The position numbers and the translations under genes are program-made. From an uncultured Saprospiraceae bacterium (lineage in GTDB: Bacteria; Bacteroidota; Bacteroidia; Chitinophagales; Saprospiraceae), in contig CALDGQ010000024.1 in assembly GCA_937941765.1 (NCBI GenBank), forward strand, positions 1 to 64,000: a DNA stretch of 64,000 bases. Direction: 5' to 3'. The notes beneath the pieces are model-generated. The model did not search any database. It was not told the DNA's origin and saw only the letters and a list, made by a program, of their open reading frames with translations. Positions 29,999-37,735 of the stretch are shown here, one piece after another (positions within the stretch are counted from its first letter, which is position 1; each line of letters opens with the position of its first letter).

Positions 29999-31135
29999 AT
30001 GGCAAAAAAAGATCGATTATTTAGTGAGTTCAAGACAGTTTCCAATGAGGCTTGGATGGCCAAAATTAAAGCAGATTTGGCAGGAAAATCAGTAAATTCT
30101 TTGGATTGGGAAGTTATGGAAGATGTGAAAATTTCTCCCATTCAATTCAATTCTCCTAAGAAAAAGTACCAACCGTTGATTAAAAATGGAAACAATGATT
30201 GGGCAATTGGTGAAGATCTAAAAGTTGGAGCTGCCAAAAAAACGAATCAACTATTGTTGTCGAAATTGGAAAGAGGAGTGGAAGCACCTTGTTTGATACT
30301 CACAAAAATACCGACTAAAACGGATCTGAATAAGATTTTAGAAAATGTAATGTTAGATTATATTTCAATACACTTCGATTCTAATAAAAAAATTGATTGG
30401 CTGAAATTTATGCAATTACTAAATGAGGTAGTTCCTTTATTTTCTAAAAAACCGAAATTGTTGACAGGAAGTATTGGTTTTGACCCTTTTGAGAAACCCA
30501 GTGAGGAAAACCTAAAAACAGCAAAAGCATTGTTGTTAACTAAAAATAGAAAGTCGCCTCATTTCAAAGTTCTTAATCTGAGTGCACTAACTCAATTTGA
30601 TCAAGACAATACAGCAGTAAAAGAAATAAGCACCTTGTTATCAAAAGGTAGTGATTGTCTGTCGAATTTTTCAAATAAAAGAAATGCAGAAAAGGTATTA
30701 GATGCAATACAGTTTGAGTTTGCGATTGGACTAAATTATTCTTTGTCAATTGCTAAAATTCGAGCGTTTAAGAAATTGTGGGCAATGGTGTTGAAGGCTT
30801 ATGGGGTCAAGAATGTTGCACCTTTTATAACAGCAAAGTTACATCCTTCTACTCAAGATACGAACCCAAATACCAATATGATTCGTTCTACTACACAAGC
30901 GATGTCGGCGGTGATTGGTGGAGTAGATCGTTTAACCATTCTTCCTTCAGACCAAGTGACGAAGAAGCCAACTGATTTTGGCTATCGAATTGCAAGAAAT
31001 ATTCATCACTTGTTGAAAATGGAAAGTCATCTACAAGTGGTGGAAGATCCAGCTGCAGGAAGTTATTATCTTGAAGAATTGACCGATCAGTTGTGTGAGT
31101 TGTCTTGGAAGCAATTTCAGGATTTAACCATATAA
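29999..31135 (+). CDS. Methylmalonyl-CoA mutase small-subunit-like protein
   Basis: 378 residues resembling the non-catalytic small (beta) subunit of methylmalonyl-CoA mutase: an N-terminal FSEFKTVSNEAWMAKIKADL segment and a C-terminal barrel part with NTNMIRSTTQAMSAVIGGVD, FGYRIARNIHHLL and EDPAAGSYYLEELTDQL. It lacks the C-terminal B12-binding domain, as small subunits of this phylum often do, and appears shorter than the usual 450 or more residues. The neighbour 394 bases downstream is meaB, the mutase chaperone, which supports the assignment. The catalytic large subunit gene is not adjacent and not in the window. Confidence 0.85.
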   Translation: MAKKDRLFSEFKTVSNEAWMAKIKADLAGKSVNSLDWEVMEDVKISPIQFNSPKKKYQPLIKNGNNDWAIGEDLKVGAAKKTNQLLLSKLERGVEAPCLILTKIPTKTDLNKILENVMLDYISIHFDSNKKIDWLKFMQLLNEVVPLFSKKPKLLTGSIGFDPFEKPSEENLKTAKALLLTKNRKSPHFKVLNLSALTQFDQDNTAVKEISTLLSKGSDCLSNFSNKRNAEKVLDAIQFEFAIGLNYSLSIAKIRAFKKLWAMVLKAYGVKNVAPFITAKLHPSTQDTNPNTNMIRSTTQAMSAVIGGVDRLTILPSDQVTKKPTDFGYRIARNIHHLLKMESHLQVVEDPAAGSYYLEELTDQLCELSWKQFQDLTI

Positions 31136-31529
31136 GTCATTTAGAAATAGAAACATCTAAGCGCATTTAAGAATTCTCGTGCTCCCTATATTTCTTATAT
31201 GCCTTTTTTGGTTAAAAAAATAAAAAATGAAAGTGGAAGGTAGAAAGTAAAGAGTCCATTCATTACTGTTTAACAAAATTTAATTAAGTTATCTACCGAC
31301 CACTATTCACTCATCTGGTATGAGGGTATGCTCAAAGTACATTGAAAGTCACATAACTAAAAGGCTCAAAATGGTGTCATCACCCCATTTAAGATAGTTT
31401 AACTTACTTTGCATATGTTAACAAAAGACTTCTTAACACGTAACATAGTTATAACACTGACAACCAATTCATTATATTCCTTAACATTTGTACCAATTGT
31501 ATTGTTAAAAATTTTAATTTCGCAAAAGA
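31136..31529. other. Intergenic region between mutase subunit and meaB
   Basis: 394 AT-rich bases. I see no coding frame with a plausible product, no tRNA-like structure and no strong terminator. The weak motif TTACTTTGC (about 31404-31412) is one base off the TAnnTTTG -7 box and could belong to a meaB promoter. Confidence 0.5.
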
Positions 31530-32597
31530 ATGAGTGCTGACAAAAACAAGAATACCAAATCGAAGGATGGAAACTTGAAGAATACAAAGTCAGTCAAGAA
31601 GTTCATTCAAAAAAGAAAAACAATAGATCCCAATACGCTTTTCAATCAACTTGCAAAAGGAGATCGAATTGCACTTGCCAAAGCGATTACTGTCATTGAG
31701 AGTTCGAGATCAGAAGATCATGAGGTGGCTCAAAACTTAATTTCCAAAAGCCTATTAAAAGCTGTTCCAGCTTTTCGAATTGGGATAACTGGTCCACCAG
31801 GTGTCGGTAAAAGTACTTTTATCGAATCTATCGGAAAACATATCCTGAAAAATCGAAAGAAGTTAGCAGTGTTGACTATTGACCCGACCAGTCAAGTCAG
31901 CAAAGGAAGTGTGTTGGGTGACAAAACTCGAATGCAGGATTTGTCTACCATTAAAAATGTTTTCATTCGACCATCTGCAGCTGGTGATACCCTTGGTGGC
32001 GTGGCTAGGAAAACTCGAGAAACAATTACCTTATGTGAAGCAGCTGGATATGACACTATAATTGTAGAGACCGTTGGAGTAGGGCAGTCCGAAATTGCTG
32101 TTCATTCAATGGTAGATGCATTTTGTTTGTTATTAATGCCGGGTGGCGGAGATGAGTTGCAAGGAATCAAAAGAGGTGTAGTTGAAATGGCTGATTTAAT
32201 TGCCATCAACAAAGCAGATGAAGATAGAATTGAATTGGCAAAACAGTCACGTTCTGCCTTCAAAAATGCAATACATTTTTATCCTCCAAATGAAAATGGA
32301 TGGGGCACTAAAGTAATGACCTGTTCCGGACTAAATGATAAAGGAGTTGATGAAATTTGGAAAGAATTACAAAAATATTTTGATCATAATACCAAGACAG
32401 GTTACTTAAAAAAACGACGTACGAGTCAAAGTAAATTTTGGTTGCATGAAACGATTATAAATAATCTCAAAAATTCGTTTTATACCGATCCACACATAAC
32501 AAAAGTGTTATTGGACTTAGAAAACAAAGTTATCGAAGGAAAGATTTCTCCTTTTCAAGCTGCCGAATCGCTTATCAAACTAGCACGTCACAAATGA
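31530..32597 (+). CDS. meaB: MeaB/ArgK family GTPase, methylmalonyl-CoA mutase chaperone
   Basis: 355 residues. G-domain motifs are clear: P-loop GITGPPGVGKSTF (residues 85-97), LTIDPTSQVSKGSVLGDKTRM, VETVGVGQSEIAV (G3) and NKADEDR (G4), followed by the C-terminal dimerisation helices. MeaB proteins guard B12-dependent methylmalonyl-CoA mutase and gate delivery of adenosylcobalamin. The first 30 residues are a lysine-rich extension without recognised domain. Context next to the mutase small subunit fits. Confidence 0.95.
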   Translation: MSADKNKNTKSKDGNLKNTKSVKKFIQKRKTIDPNTLFNQLAKGDRIALAKAITVIESSRSEDHEVAQNLISKSLLKAVPAFRIGITGPPGVGKSTFIESIGKHILKNRKKLAVLTIDPTSQVSKGSVLGDKTRMQDLSTIKNVFIRPSAAGDTLGGVARKTRETITLCEAAGYDTIIVETVGVGQSEIAVHSMVDAFCLLLMPGGGDELQGIKRGVVEMADLIAINKADEDRIELAKQSRSAFKNAIHFYPPNENGWGTKVMTCSGLNDKGVDEIWKELQKYFDHNTKTGYLKKRRTSQSKFWLHETIINNLKNSFYTDPHITKVLLDLENKVIEGKISPFQAAESLIKLARHK

Positions 32598-32678
32598 TCA
32601 GGATATATTAAAAATTTTTATAATGTTTTGAAACCTCTGCCTTCATTTTCTGTAAACTACTATCTAAATGAAGGTCTC

Positions 32679-33842
32679 ATGAAACAAATATTAATACTCC
32701 CGCTAATTGTACTTTTCTCGATTTCCTCTTCTTATGGAACGGATTTCCCAATTCATAAATATGAAAAATGGATTGCAAAAGGTAAGTACGTAAAAGCTCA
32801 AAAGAAAATTGAAGAGCTACTTTTAATTGAACCAGAAGTGTATAGTGAAGACTATGCAAAACTATGGTTGTATCGTGGTAATTGCTATAGCCTTAGCTAC
32901 TTCGATGATGTACATGATGTAAAGACATTTGATGACAAATCTTATTTGCTAATCAATCGATATATCGAAGAAGCACTTTACTCTTTTAAAAAATCTTACA
33001 AATTTGGCGATGCTAAAATACGTCAAAAAGTAGTTGCTCAAATGACGCAGTTGCAGCGATTTTTCAAAACAGTGGCCAACAGATATCAACGCTTAGGAAA
33101 TTACAACCGCTTTTATATCAACTCAAGAAGAGCGCGCACTTGTAACTTATTTTTAGTTCATAAATCAAGAACTTCTCAATTGGATCAATCCTTAATATTC
33201 ATGTTGGCAGATGCTGCGGAATTAGCAGGTCATCCAGATGAAGCATTGTTTTTAAGAAATGAATTAATCCAATCAGGTATTGGTGACGCTGAATTGTTTT
33301 CCAAAACAGTGCAGTTATACTTAGATAGAAATGATGAAGTACGTGCACTCGGAACACTGGATATTGGTATGAAATTGCATCCAAAGTCAAAGGAGATTTT
33401 TGATCAAAAATTAAATCTTTTGAAGCAATTAGAAATGGAAAAAGAAGCAACTGCATTTTTAAAAATCAATATTAAAAAGTTCCCTTCTTATAAAAGTGAA
33501 TTGAATTTCTTGAAAGGTTTAGAATTGGAGAAGAAATATGAAATGGATGTAGATTCAGAAGAATTATTTGCTTCTATTGAAAAAAATTATCGCAAAGCAG
33601 TTAGAACTAGTCCTGAAAATGAAGAGTACATCAAAGCACTTGCAAATTTGTACTACAAAAAAGCACTTCGTATCAAGTCAGCTGCGGTCGATAATAAGAC
33701 AACAGAAAAGGAATATGTTCAACTTTTGGGCAAGGCTAGAAAAACAATTTCTAAAGCATTGAAATTAGGACAAGGGGATAAAGCATCTTTGACGAATGCA
33801 CTCCAATTTGTCAATAGCGAAAATGCTTCCATGTTGGAATAA
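32679..33842 (+). CDS. Secreted or periplasmic TPR-like protein of unknown function
   Basis: An upstream TTG in frame would add 17 residues, but the ATG at 32679 gives a clean signal peptide (MKQILILPLIVLFSISSSYG), so I choose it. The mature 365 residues are helical with TPR-like periodicity (WIAKGKYVKAQKKIEELLLIEPE, ADAAELAGHPDEALFLRNEL, NEEYIKALANLYYKKALRIK). No catalytic motif is visible. The gene ends before a strong terminator and starts 82 bases after meaB. It probably acts as a protein-interaction scaffold in the cell envelope, but this is inference. Confidence 0.75.
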   Translation: MKQILILPLIVLFSISSSYGTDFPIHKYEKWIAKGKYVKAQKKIEELLLIEPEVYSEDYAKLWLYRGNCYSLSYFDDVHDVKTFDDKSYLLINRYIEEALYSFKKSYKFGDAKIRQKVVAQMTQLQRFFKTVANRYQRLGNYNRFYINSRRARTCNLFLVHKSRTSQLDQSLIFMLADAAELAGHPDEALFLRNELIQSGIGDAELFSKTVQLYLDRNDEVRALGTLDIGMKLHPKSKEIFDQKLNLLKQLEMEKEATAFLKINIKKFPSYKSELNFLKGLELEKKYEMDVDSEELFASIEKNYRKAVRTSPENEEYIKALANLYYKKALRIKSAAVDNKTTEKEYVQLLGKARKTISKALKLGQGDKASLTNALQFVNSENASMLE

Positions 33843-33861
33843 TGAAAGTGTAAACATCAAT

Positions 33862-33902
33862 AGAAGAGACGTGATTAAATTCGTGTCTCTTCTGTTTTTT
33901 TG
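33862..33902 (+). terminator. Rho-independent terminator
   Basis: AGAAGAGACGTGA pairs with TCGTGTCTCTTCT (one mismatch) and is followed by TTTTTTT. It closes the TPR-protein transcript. Confidence 0.9.
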
Positions 33903-34045
33903 TCGGATATTGATCTATTTTATAAAGTTTAGGAAAATAAATATGATTAAATTTGAGCTCCCAATCTGAAAACAATTAAACCTTTTATTACACCTTCAAT
34001 GTGTAGGTTGTTTTTATTTATCACTCAATTTTAAATTTCTAAAAA

Positions 34046-35206
34046 ATGCACAAGATAGCTATTGTAGGCGCCGGGGGAATCGGTCGCGCAGTTGGATTAA
34101 TTTTAGCAGAAAATCCAGATTTTAATTGCCAATTATTTTTAGGTGATGTCAACATTGAAACTGCAAATGATGCAGTGGAATGGATACATAATGGGTTGCA
34201 GAAAACAGGAGCAGCAAGTGCTTTTGCAATGCCTTATGAAGGGATCAATGCTGAGATGGAAGCGGTCATGACTGAATGTGATATTGTCTTGGATTGTTTG
34301 CCTGGAAGTCAAGCGCCTCGTATCGCAAAGATCTGTTTGAAATACGATATGCATTATGCAAACTTGACAGAATATGTCAATGAAACCAATCAGGTAATTG
34401 AAATTGCGAAAAATTCAAGTAAAGGATTTGTTTTGCAAACTGGATTGGCACCTGGTTTTATCAATGTGCTAGGAATGAAATTGTTTAATGAATTTACTAG
34501 CCAATCCCAAGTGGATAAGATCGATAAAATGTCGATGAAAGTTGGTGCACTAACAAAAAATGCACGAGCACCTCATTTTTATGGTTTCACATGGAGCCCT
34601 GTAGGGGTTGCTACTGAATATTTGAAAGATTGTGTAGCGGTAAGAAACGGTAAAACGGTTTTACTTCCAGCTTTGTCGGAAAGAGAAACATTGTTGATTG
34701 ACGGGATGACTTATGAGGATAATTTGACCTCTGGTGGTGCAGCAGATTTGCCTGATGCATTGGCAGGAAAAGTAATAGACTTAGATTATAAAACACTTCG
34801 TTACCCTGGACATTATCAGTGGGTGCAAGATGAATTAAAGAAAATCCCAGAAGGACCAGATAGAATTAAAAATTTCCAAACCATGATGCAAAATGTGATC
34901 CCATCTGTTGAAGATGATATCGTGATCGTTTATGCTTCCGTGCAAGGAAAAGACCACAAAGGAGTACTTCGTGCTATGGAAGGAAGTTATCATATTAGAC
35001 CTACTAAGGTGGGTACTCAAACACTAAGAGCCATTCAGACAACGACTGCTGCTCCTTTAGCAGAATCCGCAAGGATGTTGTTGGAGGGGAAGATGCAAGG
35101 CCCGATTTTTCAAAGTATGTTGGACCCGATTTCGTTTATGAATGGACCTTTTGTGTCCGCTATTTATGGGAAAATCAACTCGGTTGCTAAGGCTGTAAAT
35201 GCTTAG
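34046..35206 (+). CDS. Saccharopine dehydrogenase-like oxidoreductase
   Basis: 386 residues. An N-terminal Rossmann fold starts KIAIVGAGGIGRAVGLILAE (dinucleotide loop GAGGIG), with LFLGDVN at the end of the second strand and ECDIVLDCLPGSQAPRIAK before the catalytic domain. The saccharopine-dehydrogenase C-terminal domain follows (QTGLAPGFINVLGMKLF, TWSPVGVATEYLKDC, LRYPGHYQWV). Such enzymes act on lysine/saccharopine or on related amino-acid or polyamine (carboxyspermidine) intermediates. It stands alone between a terminator and a palindromic repeat, so the pathway cannot be read from context. Confidence 0.87.
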   Translation: MHKIAIVGAGGIGRAVGLILAENPDFNCQLFLGDVNIETANDAVEWIHNGLQKTGAASAFAMPYEGINAEMEAVMTECDIVLDCLPGSQAPRIAKICLKYDMHYANLTEYVNETNQVIEIAKNSSKGFVLQTGLAPGFINVLGMKLFNEFTSQSQVDKIDKMSMKVGALTKNARAPHFYGFTWSPVGVATEYLKDCVAVRNGKTVLLPALSERETLLIDGMTYEDNLTSGGAADLPDALAGKVIDLDYKTLRYPGHYQWVQDELKKIPEGPDRIKNFQTMMQNVIPSVEDDIVIVYASVQGKDHKGVLRAMEGSYHIRPTKVGTQTLRAIQTTTAAPLAESARMLLEGKMQGPIFQSMLDPISFMNGPFVSAIYGKINSVAKAVNA

Positions 35207-35212
35207 CTCTAA

Positions 35213-35300
35213 TTAAAAATGTAAAATTAAAAATAAGACGAGTATTTGCGAGCTCACGTCTACTCGTCTATTTTTAATTATACCTTTTAAATTTTTCATT
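35213..35300. repeat. Short copy of the AT-armed palindrome family
   Basis: AATTAAAAATAAGACGAGTA (35225-35244) is mirrored by TACTCGTCTATTTTTAATT (35261-35279), preceded by the AATTAAAAATGTAAA module also seen at 35.9, 37.5 and 49.4 kb. It lies between convergent genes and may double as a weak terminator. Confidence 0.8.
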
Positions 35301-35305
35301 TTCTA

Positions 35306-35755
35306 TCACATCTCCACATATTCCAAAATCGCCTCAATCTCCTTATCACTCAATTCCACAAAACTACTCATCGGCGAGTAATTCCATTCTTCCCAAATTT
35401 CTAATGCTTTTGGATGTTTTTTATCAATCAATCTACTCGAATTTCTAATCCAATTGTATAAATCTTCTTTCGGATAAGTACTCCATCTTTCTGTCACTCC
35501 ACCTAATGCAGGTCCAGTCAAATCATCTTTCATATTTTTATGGTGACATGCAGCGCATTTGCTTTTAAACAATGCTTTTCCAATTGCGAGATTTTTATTT
35601 ATCGGAGATTTGACAACATCAATAATCTTGACGTCTTTTGTTTCTTCTTTATAAGTGAAATTGGTAAACATGGTCGTCCCCAATATTAAGATCATAAAGA
35701 CGACTCCAATCCAAGTAAGGTTGATAATGGAGTTGAATAACTTTAGCTCTTTCAT
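35306..35755 (-). CDS. Membrane-anchored class I cytochrome c
   Basis: 149 residues. An N-terminal membrane segment (about 12-32) is followed by a single haem-binding domain with CAACH at residues 67-71 and the probable axial Met129 in YSPMSSFVELSDKEI. GPALGGV is the usual class I loop. It is probably held on the periplasmic side of the inner membrane and passes electrons between respiratory components. No oxidase gene is adjacent. Length and motifs are normal for small c-type cytochromes of the phylum. Confidence 0.93.
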   Translation of the reverse strand: MKELKLFNSIINLTWIGVVFMILILGTTMFTNFTYKEETKDVKIIDVVKSPINKNLAIGKALFKSKCAACHHKNMKDDLTGPALGGVTERWSTYPKEDLYNWIRNSSRLIDKKHPKALEIWEEWNYSPMSSFVELSDKEIEAILEYVEM

Positions 35756-35914
35756 GGCGCTTTTATTTACAAGTTACAGTAGAAGTTGCTTGAAAAAAAG
35801 TGCTTTGAAATCGAATTGTTATTTAGAATTGTTCTATCTAATTTTTGTTTTGAACAATTGGTTGGAGTGGGGTGTTATATCTTATGGGAAGTTTTGAATA
35901 TACTTTGTGGGATT

Positions 35915-36011
35915 AATTAAAATGAGCGTTAATTAAAAATGTAAAATTAAAAATATTGACGACCGATGCGTATGCACACGTGCTCTTGGTATTGGTCGTC
36001 TATTTTTAATT
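35915..36011. repeat. AT-armed palindrome, copy flanking the toxin-antitoxin pair on the left
   Basis: The left 33 bases (35915-35947) are identical to 37475-37507. The palindrome is AATTAAAAATATTGACGACC (35945-35964) against GGTCGTCTATTTTTAATT (35994-36011). The parE stop codon (36006-36008) lies inside the right arm. Confidence 0.85.
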
Positions 36012-36299
36012 TTTTATTTTTCTCTCCAAGTCTTGTTTCCCAACAACTGCCATTATTTCTACAATACCATCATTCAATCTAAAATAAATGGTATCGGACC
36101 CACATAAACATTTTCGATATCCTTTTCGTATGTGATCAACTGATTCAAAAGAGAATGGATTTTTAGAAATCAAATCAAAATAATCAAAAAAGGAATTAAA
36201 ATACTTATCTGCTTGTCTGATTCCAAATCGTTCAACTCCAAAAAGATGGATCCTAATCAAGTCTTCTTTTGCAGCTTCACTCAGTTTGTATTTAGTCAT
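36006..36299 (-). CDS. parE: RelE/ParE family toxin
   Basis: 97 residues with the ParE fold signature: YKLSEAAKEDLIRIHLFGVERFG at the start, ADKYFNSFFDYFDLISKNPFSF in the middle and RKCLCGSDTIYFRLNDGIVEIMAVVG near the end. Family members poison DNA gyrase (ParE) or cleave mRNA on ribosomes (RelE); the length and the helix-rich N-terminus favour ParE. The start overlaps the end of the antitoxin gene by 8 bases, a hallmark of translational coupling. The last codons and the stop lie in a palindromic repeat arm, so the C-terminus may have been set by repeat insertion. Confidence 0.9.
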   Translation of the reverse strand: MTKYKLSEAAKEDLIRIHLFGVERFGIRQADKYFNSFFDYFDLISKNPFSFESVDHIRKGYRKCLCGSDTIYFRLNDGIVEIMAVVGKQDLERKIKN

Positions 36300-36531
36300 T
36301 CAATCTGGATTTCGATTCCTTAAGGATTTCTTTTTGACTTAATTTTGTAAAGCCACTTTGTTCAGCACGTTCTAATTTTCCATTCAACCAATCTATCTGA
36401 ATTTGTTGTTTCCTTGCTTGTCTGATGATATCATTGACCAGTTCACTTTTACTTGAATATTCTTCACTATTCACCATTTCTTTTAACCATTCATCATTTG
36501 GTTTTGTAAATGAAATACTTTGTCTACGCAT
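36292..36531 (-). CDS. parD: ParD-type ribbon-helix-helix antitoxin
   Basis: 79 residues. The N-terminal ribbon-helix-helix (RQSISFTKPNDEWLKEMVN...YSSKSELVNDIIRQAR) is the DNA-binding and dimerising part; the C-terminal tail (about 45-79) should wrap the toxin. It precedes and overlaps parE by 8 bases. RHH antitoxins usually repress their own promoter, which would lie in the short gap between this gene and the divergent peptidoglycan-binding gene. Confidence 0.92.
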   Translation of the reverse strand: MRRQSISFTKPNDEWLKEMVNSEEYSSKSELVNDIIRQARKQQIQIDWLNGKLERAEQSGFTKLSQKEILKESKSRLND

Positions 36532-36655
36532 AAGATTAATTTTTATTTGGTGTAAATATACATCACATATGAACCAATTGCAAGATAAACTGAAGCAATT
36601 TTTAATTTCTTATAAACAACCCTTTCCAAAGTAATTCCATCTTCTAATAAAAGAA

Positions 36656-37480
36656 ATGAGATTTTCTATCCTTTTAACCTTCTTGTTTTTAGTAAAACTT
36701 CCAATAAACTTATCGGGTCAAGTTGCTGATTCGATTGATCTAACATCGTACATACAAAACGCAATTTATGCAGAACATTATGAATTACTTAGGCAATTTG
36801 CAAGTAAAGAATGGCATGTAGAAAACTACAATCTTGAAAAAAGTCGTTACATTCATCACTTGGCAATTTTGTCAATAGTAATGGATACAATTCCATATCC
36901 TAATATTGAGGAGAGCGGAAAGATATACGTGTTAAGTGTAATCACAAATGAATACGAAACAGTTCAAATCGAAGGCGAAAAAGAGATACGATTAATTAGA
37001 CCAAGTCGTCTAACTGATTGGAGAGAATTGGGATGTCATTGGGGAAGTTATGTCAATTGGGATAAAGAATTAATAAAAGAAGTCCAGAAAAAATTGATAA
37101 CAGAAAAGTGGTATGCTGGTCCCATCAATGGTGAGTTGAATAAACAAACTTTAATTGGGTTTAAATTTTATAATGTATTAGAATTAAACCACAAGTCACA
37201 TAGTCAATACGACCTAATTTACCCAAATGAAATGGTGGACAGGTCTTCGATATATAATTTCCTTAGACTCGATAAACATGTACCAGCTTTTCCATCCTAT
37301 ATTTTAGATCTAAAAAAAGCATTGTTAGAAAAAGGATATAATCCGGGTGAGTTGAATCATAAATTGGATGATAAAACGAAAGCTGCTTTGACGAAATTTC
37401 AAAGTGATCAGGGATTGCCAATTGGAAGTTTGAATTTCAGTACTTTGAGAAAATTGGGTGTAAAGGGTTTTAGGAATTAA
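36656..37480 (+). CDS. Secreted protein with C-terminal peptidoglycan-binding domain
   Basis: 274 residues with a signal peptide (about 1-22, MRFSILLTFLFLVKLPINLSG). The middle (23-205) has no recognised domain; ELGCHWGSYVNWDKELIKEVQKK may be a first, degenerate peptidoglycan-binding-like unit. The last 65 residues (DLKKALLEKGYNPGELNHKL, DDKTKAALTKFQSDQGLP) match PG_binding_1. It should sit in the periplasm on the cell wall. The stop codon lies within a 33-base sequence repeated at 35.9 kb, so gene and repeat overlap at the 3' end. Confidence 0.82.
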   Translation: MRFSILLTFLFLVKLPINLSGQVADSIDLTSYIQNAIYAEHYELLRQFASKEWHVENYNLEKSRYIHHLAILSIVMDTIPYPNIEESGKIYVLSVITNEYETVQIEGEKEIRLIRPSRLTDWRELGCHWGSYVNWDKELIKEVQKKLITEKWYAGPINGELNKQTLIGFKFYNVLELNHKSHSQYDLIYPNEMVDRSSIYNFLRLDKHVPAFPSYILDLKKALLEKGYNPGELNHKLDDKTKAALTKFQSDQGLPIGSLNFSTLRKLGVKGFRN

Positions 37481-37735
37481 AATGAGCGTTAATTAAAAAT
37501 GTAAAATATAGACGACCAATACGTCAGACTGTGCGAAAATAGAATACAAACGCCAAGAGGTTAGAAACCTTTGGCACGGTTAAACAAAGGCGAGCCGAAG
37601 GTTTCTAACCTCTCGGTGTTTGGCAACCAACTTTCGTGCATTTTCGCATAGTCTGACGTATGCACACGTGCACTTACGTATTGGTCGTCTATTTTTAATT
37701 TTACATTATACATTTTACATTATTTTTTCAACTTC
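37475..37735. repeat. AT-armed palindrome with nested MITE-like insertion
   Basis: Outer arms: a 33-base left part identical to 35915-35947, GACGACC (37511-37517) against GGTCGTC (37683-37689), and AT-rich tails. Inserted within them is a 137-bp element bounded by CGTCAGACTGTGCGAAAAT (37522-37540) and ATTTTCGCATAGTCTGACG (37640-37658; one mismatch), which itself holds a perfect 16-base inverted pair at 37556-37571 / 37598-37613. The 35.9-kb copy lacks this inner element. Confidence 0.88.

Noticed and set aside
33968..34018. Leader hairpin upstream of the saccharopine-dehydrogenase-like gene
   Set aside because: AACCT/AGGTT with an ACAC/GTGT inner stem is possible but short and unsupported; it could be chance.
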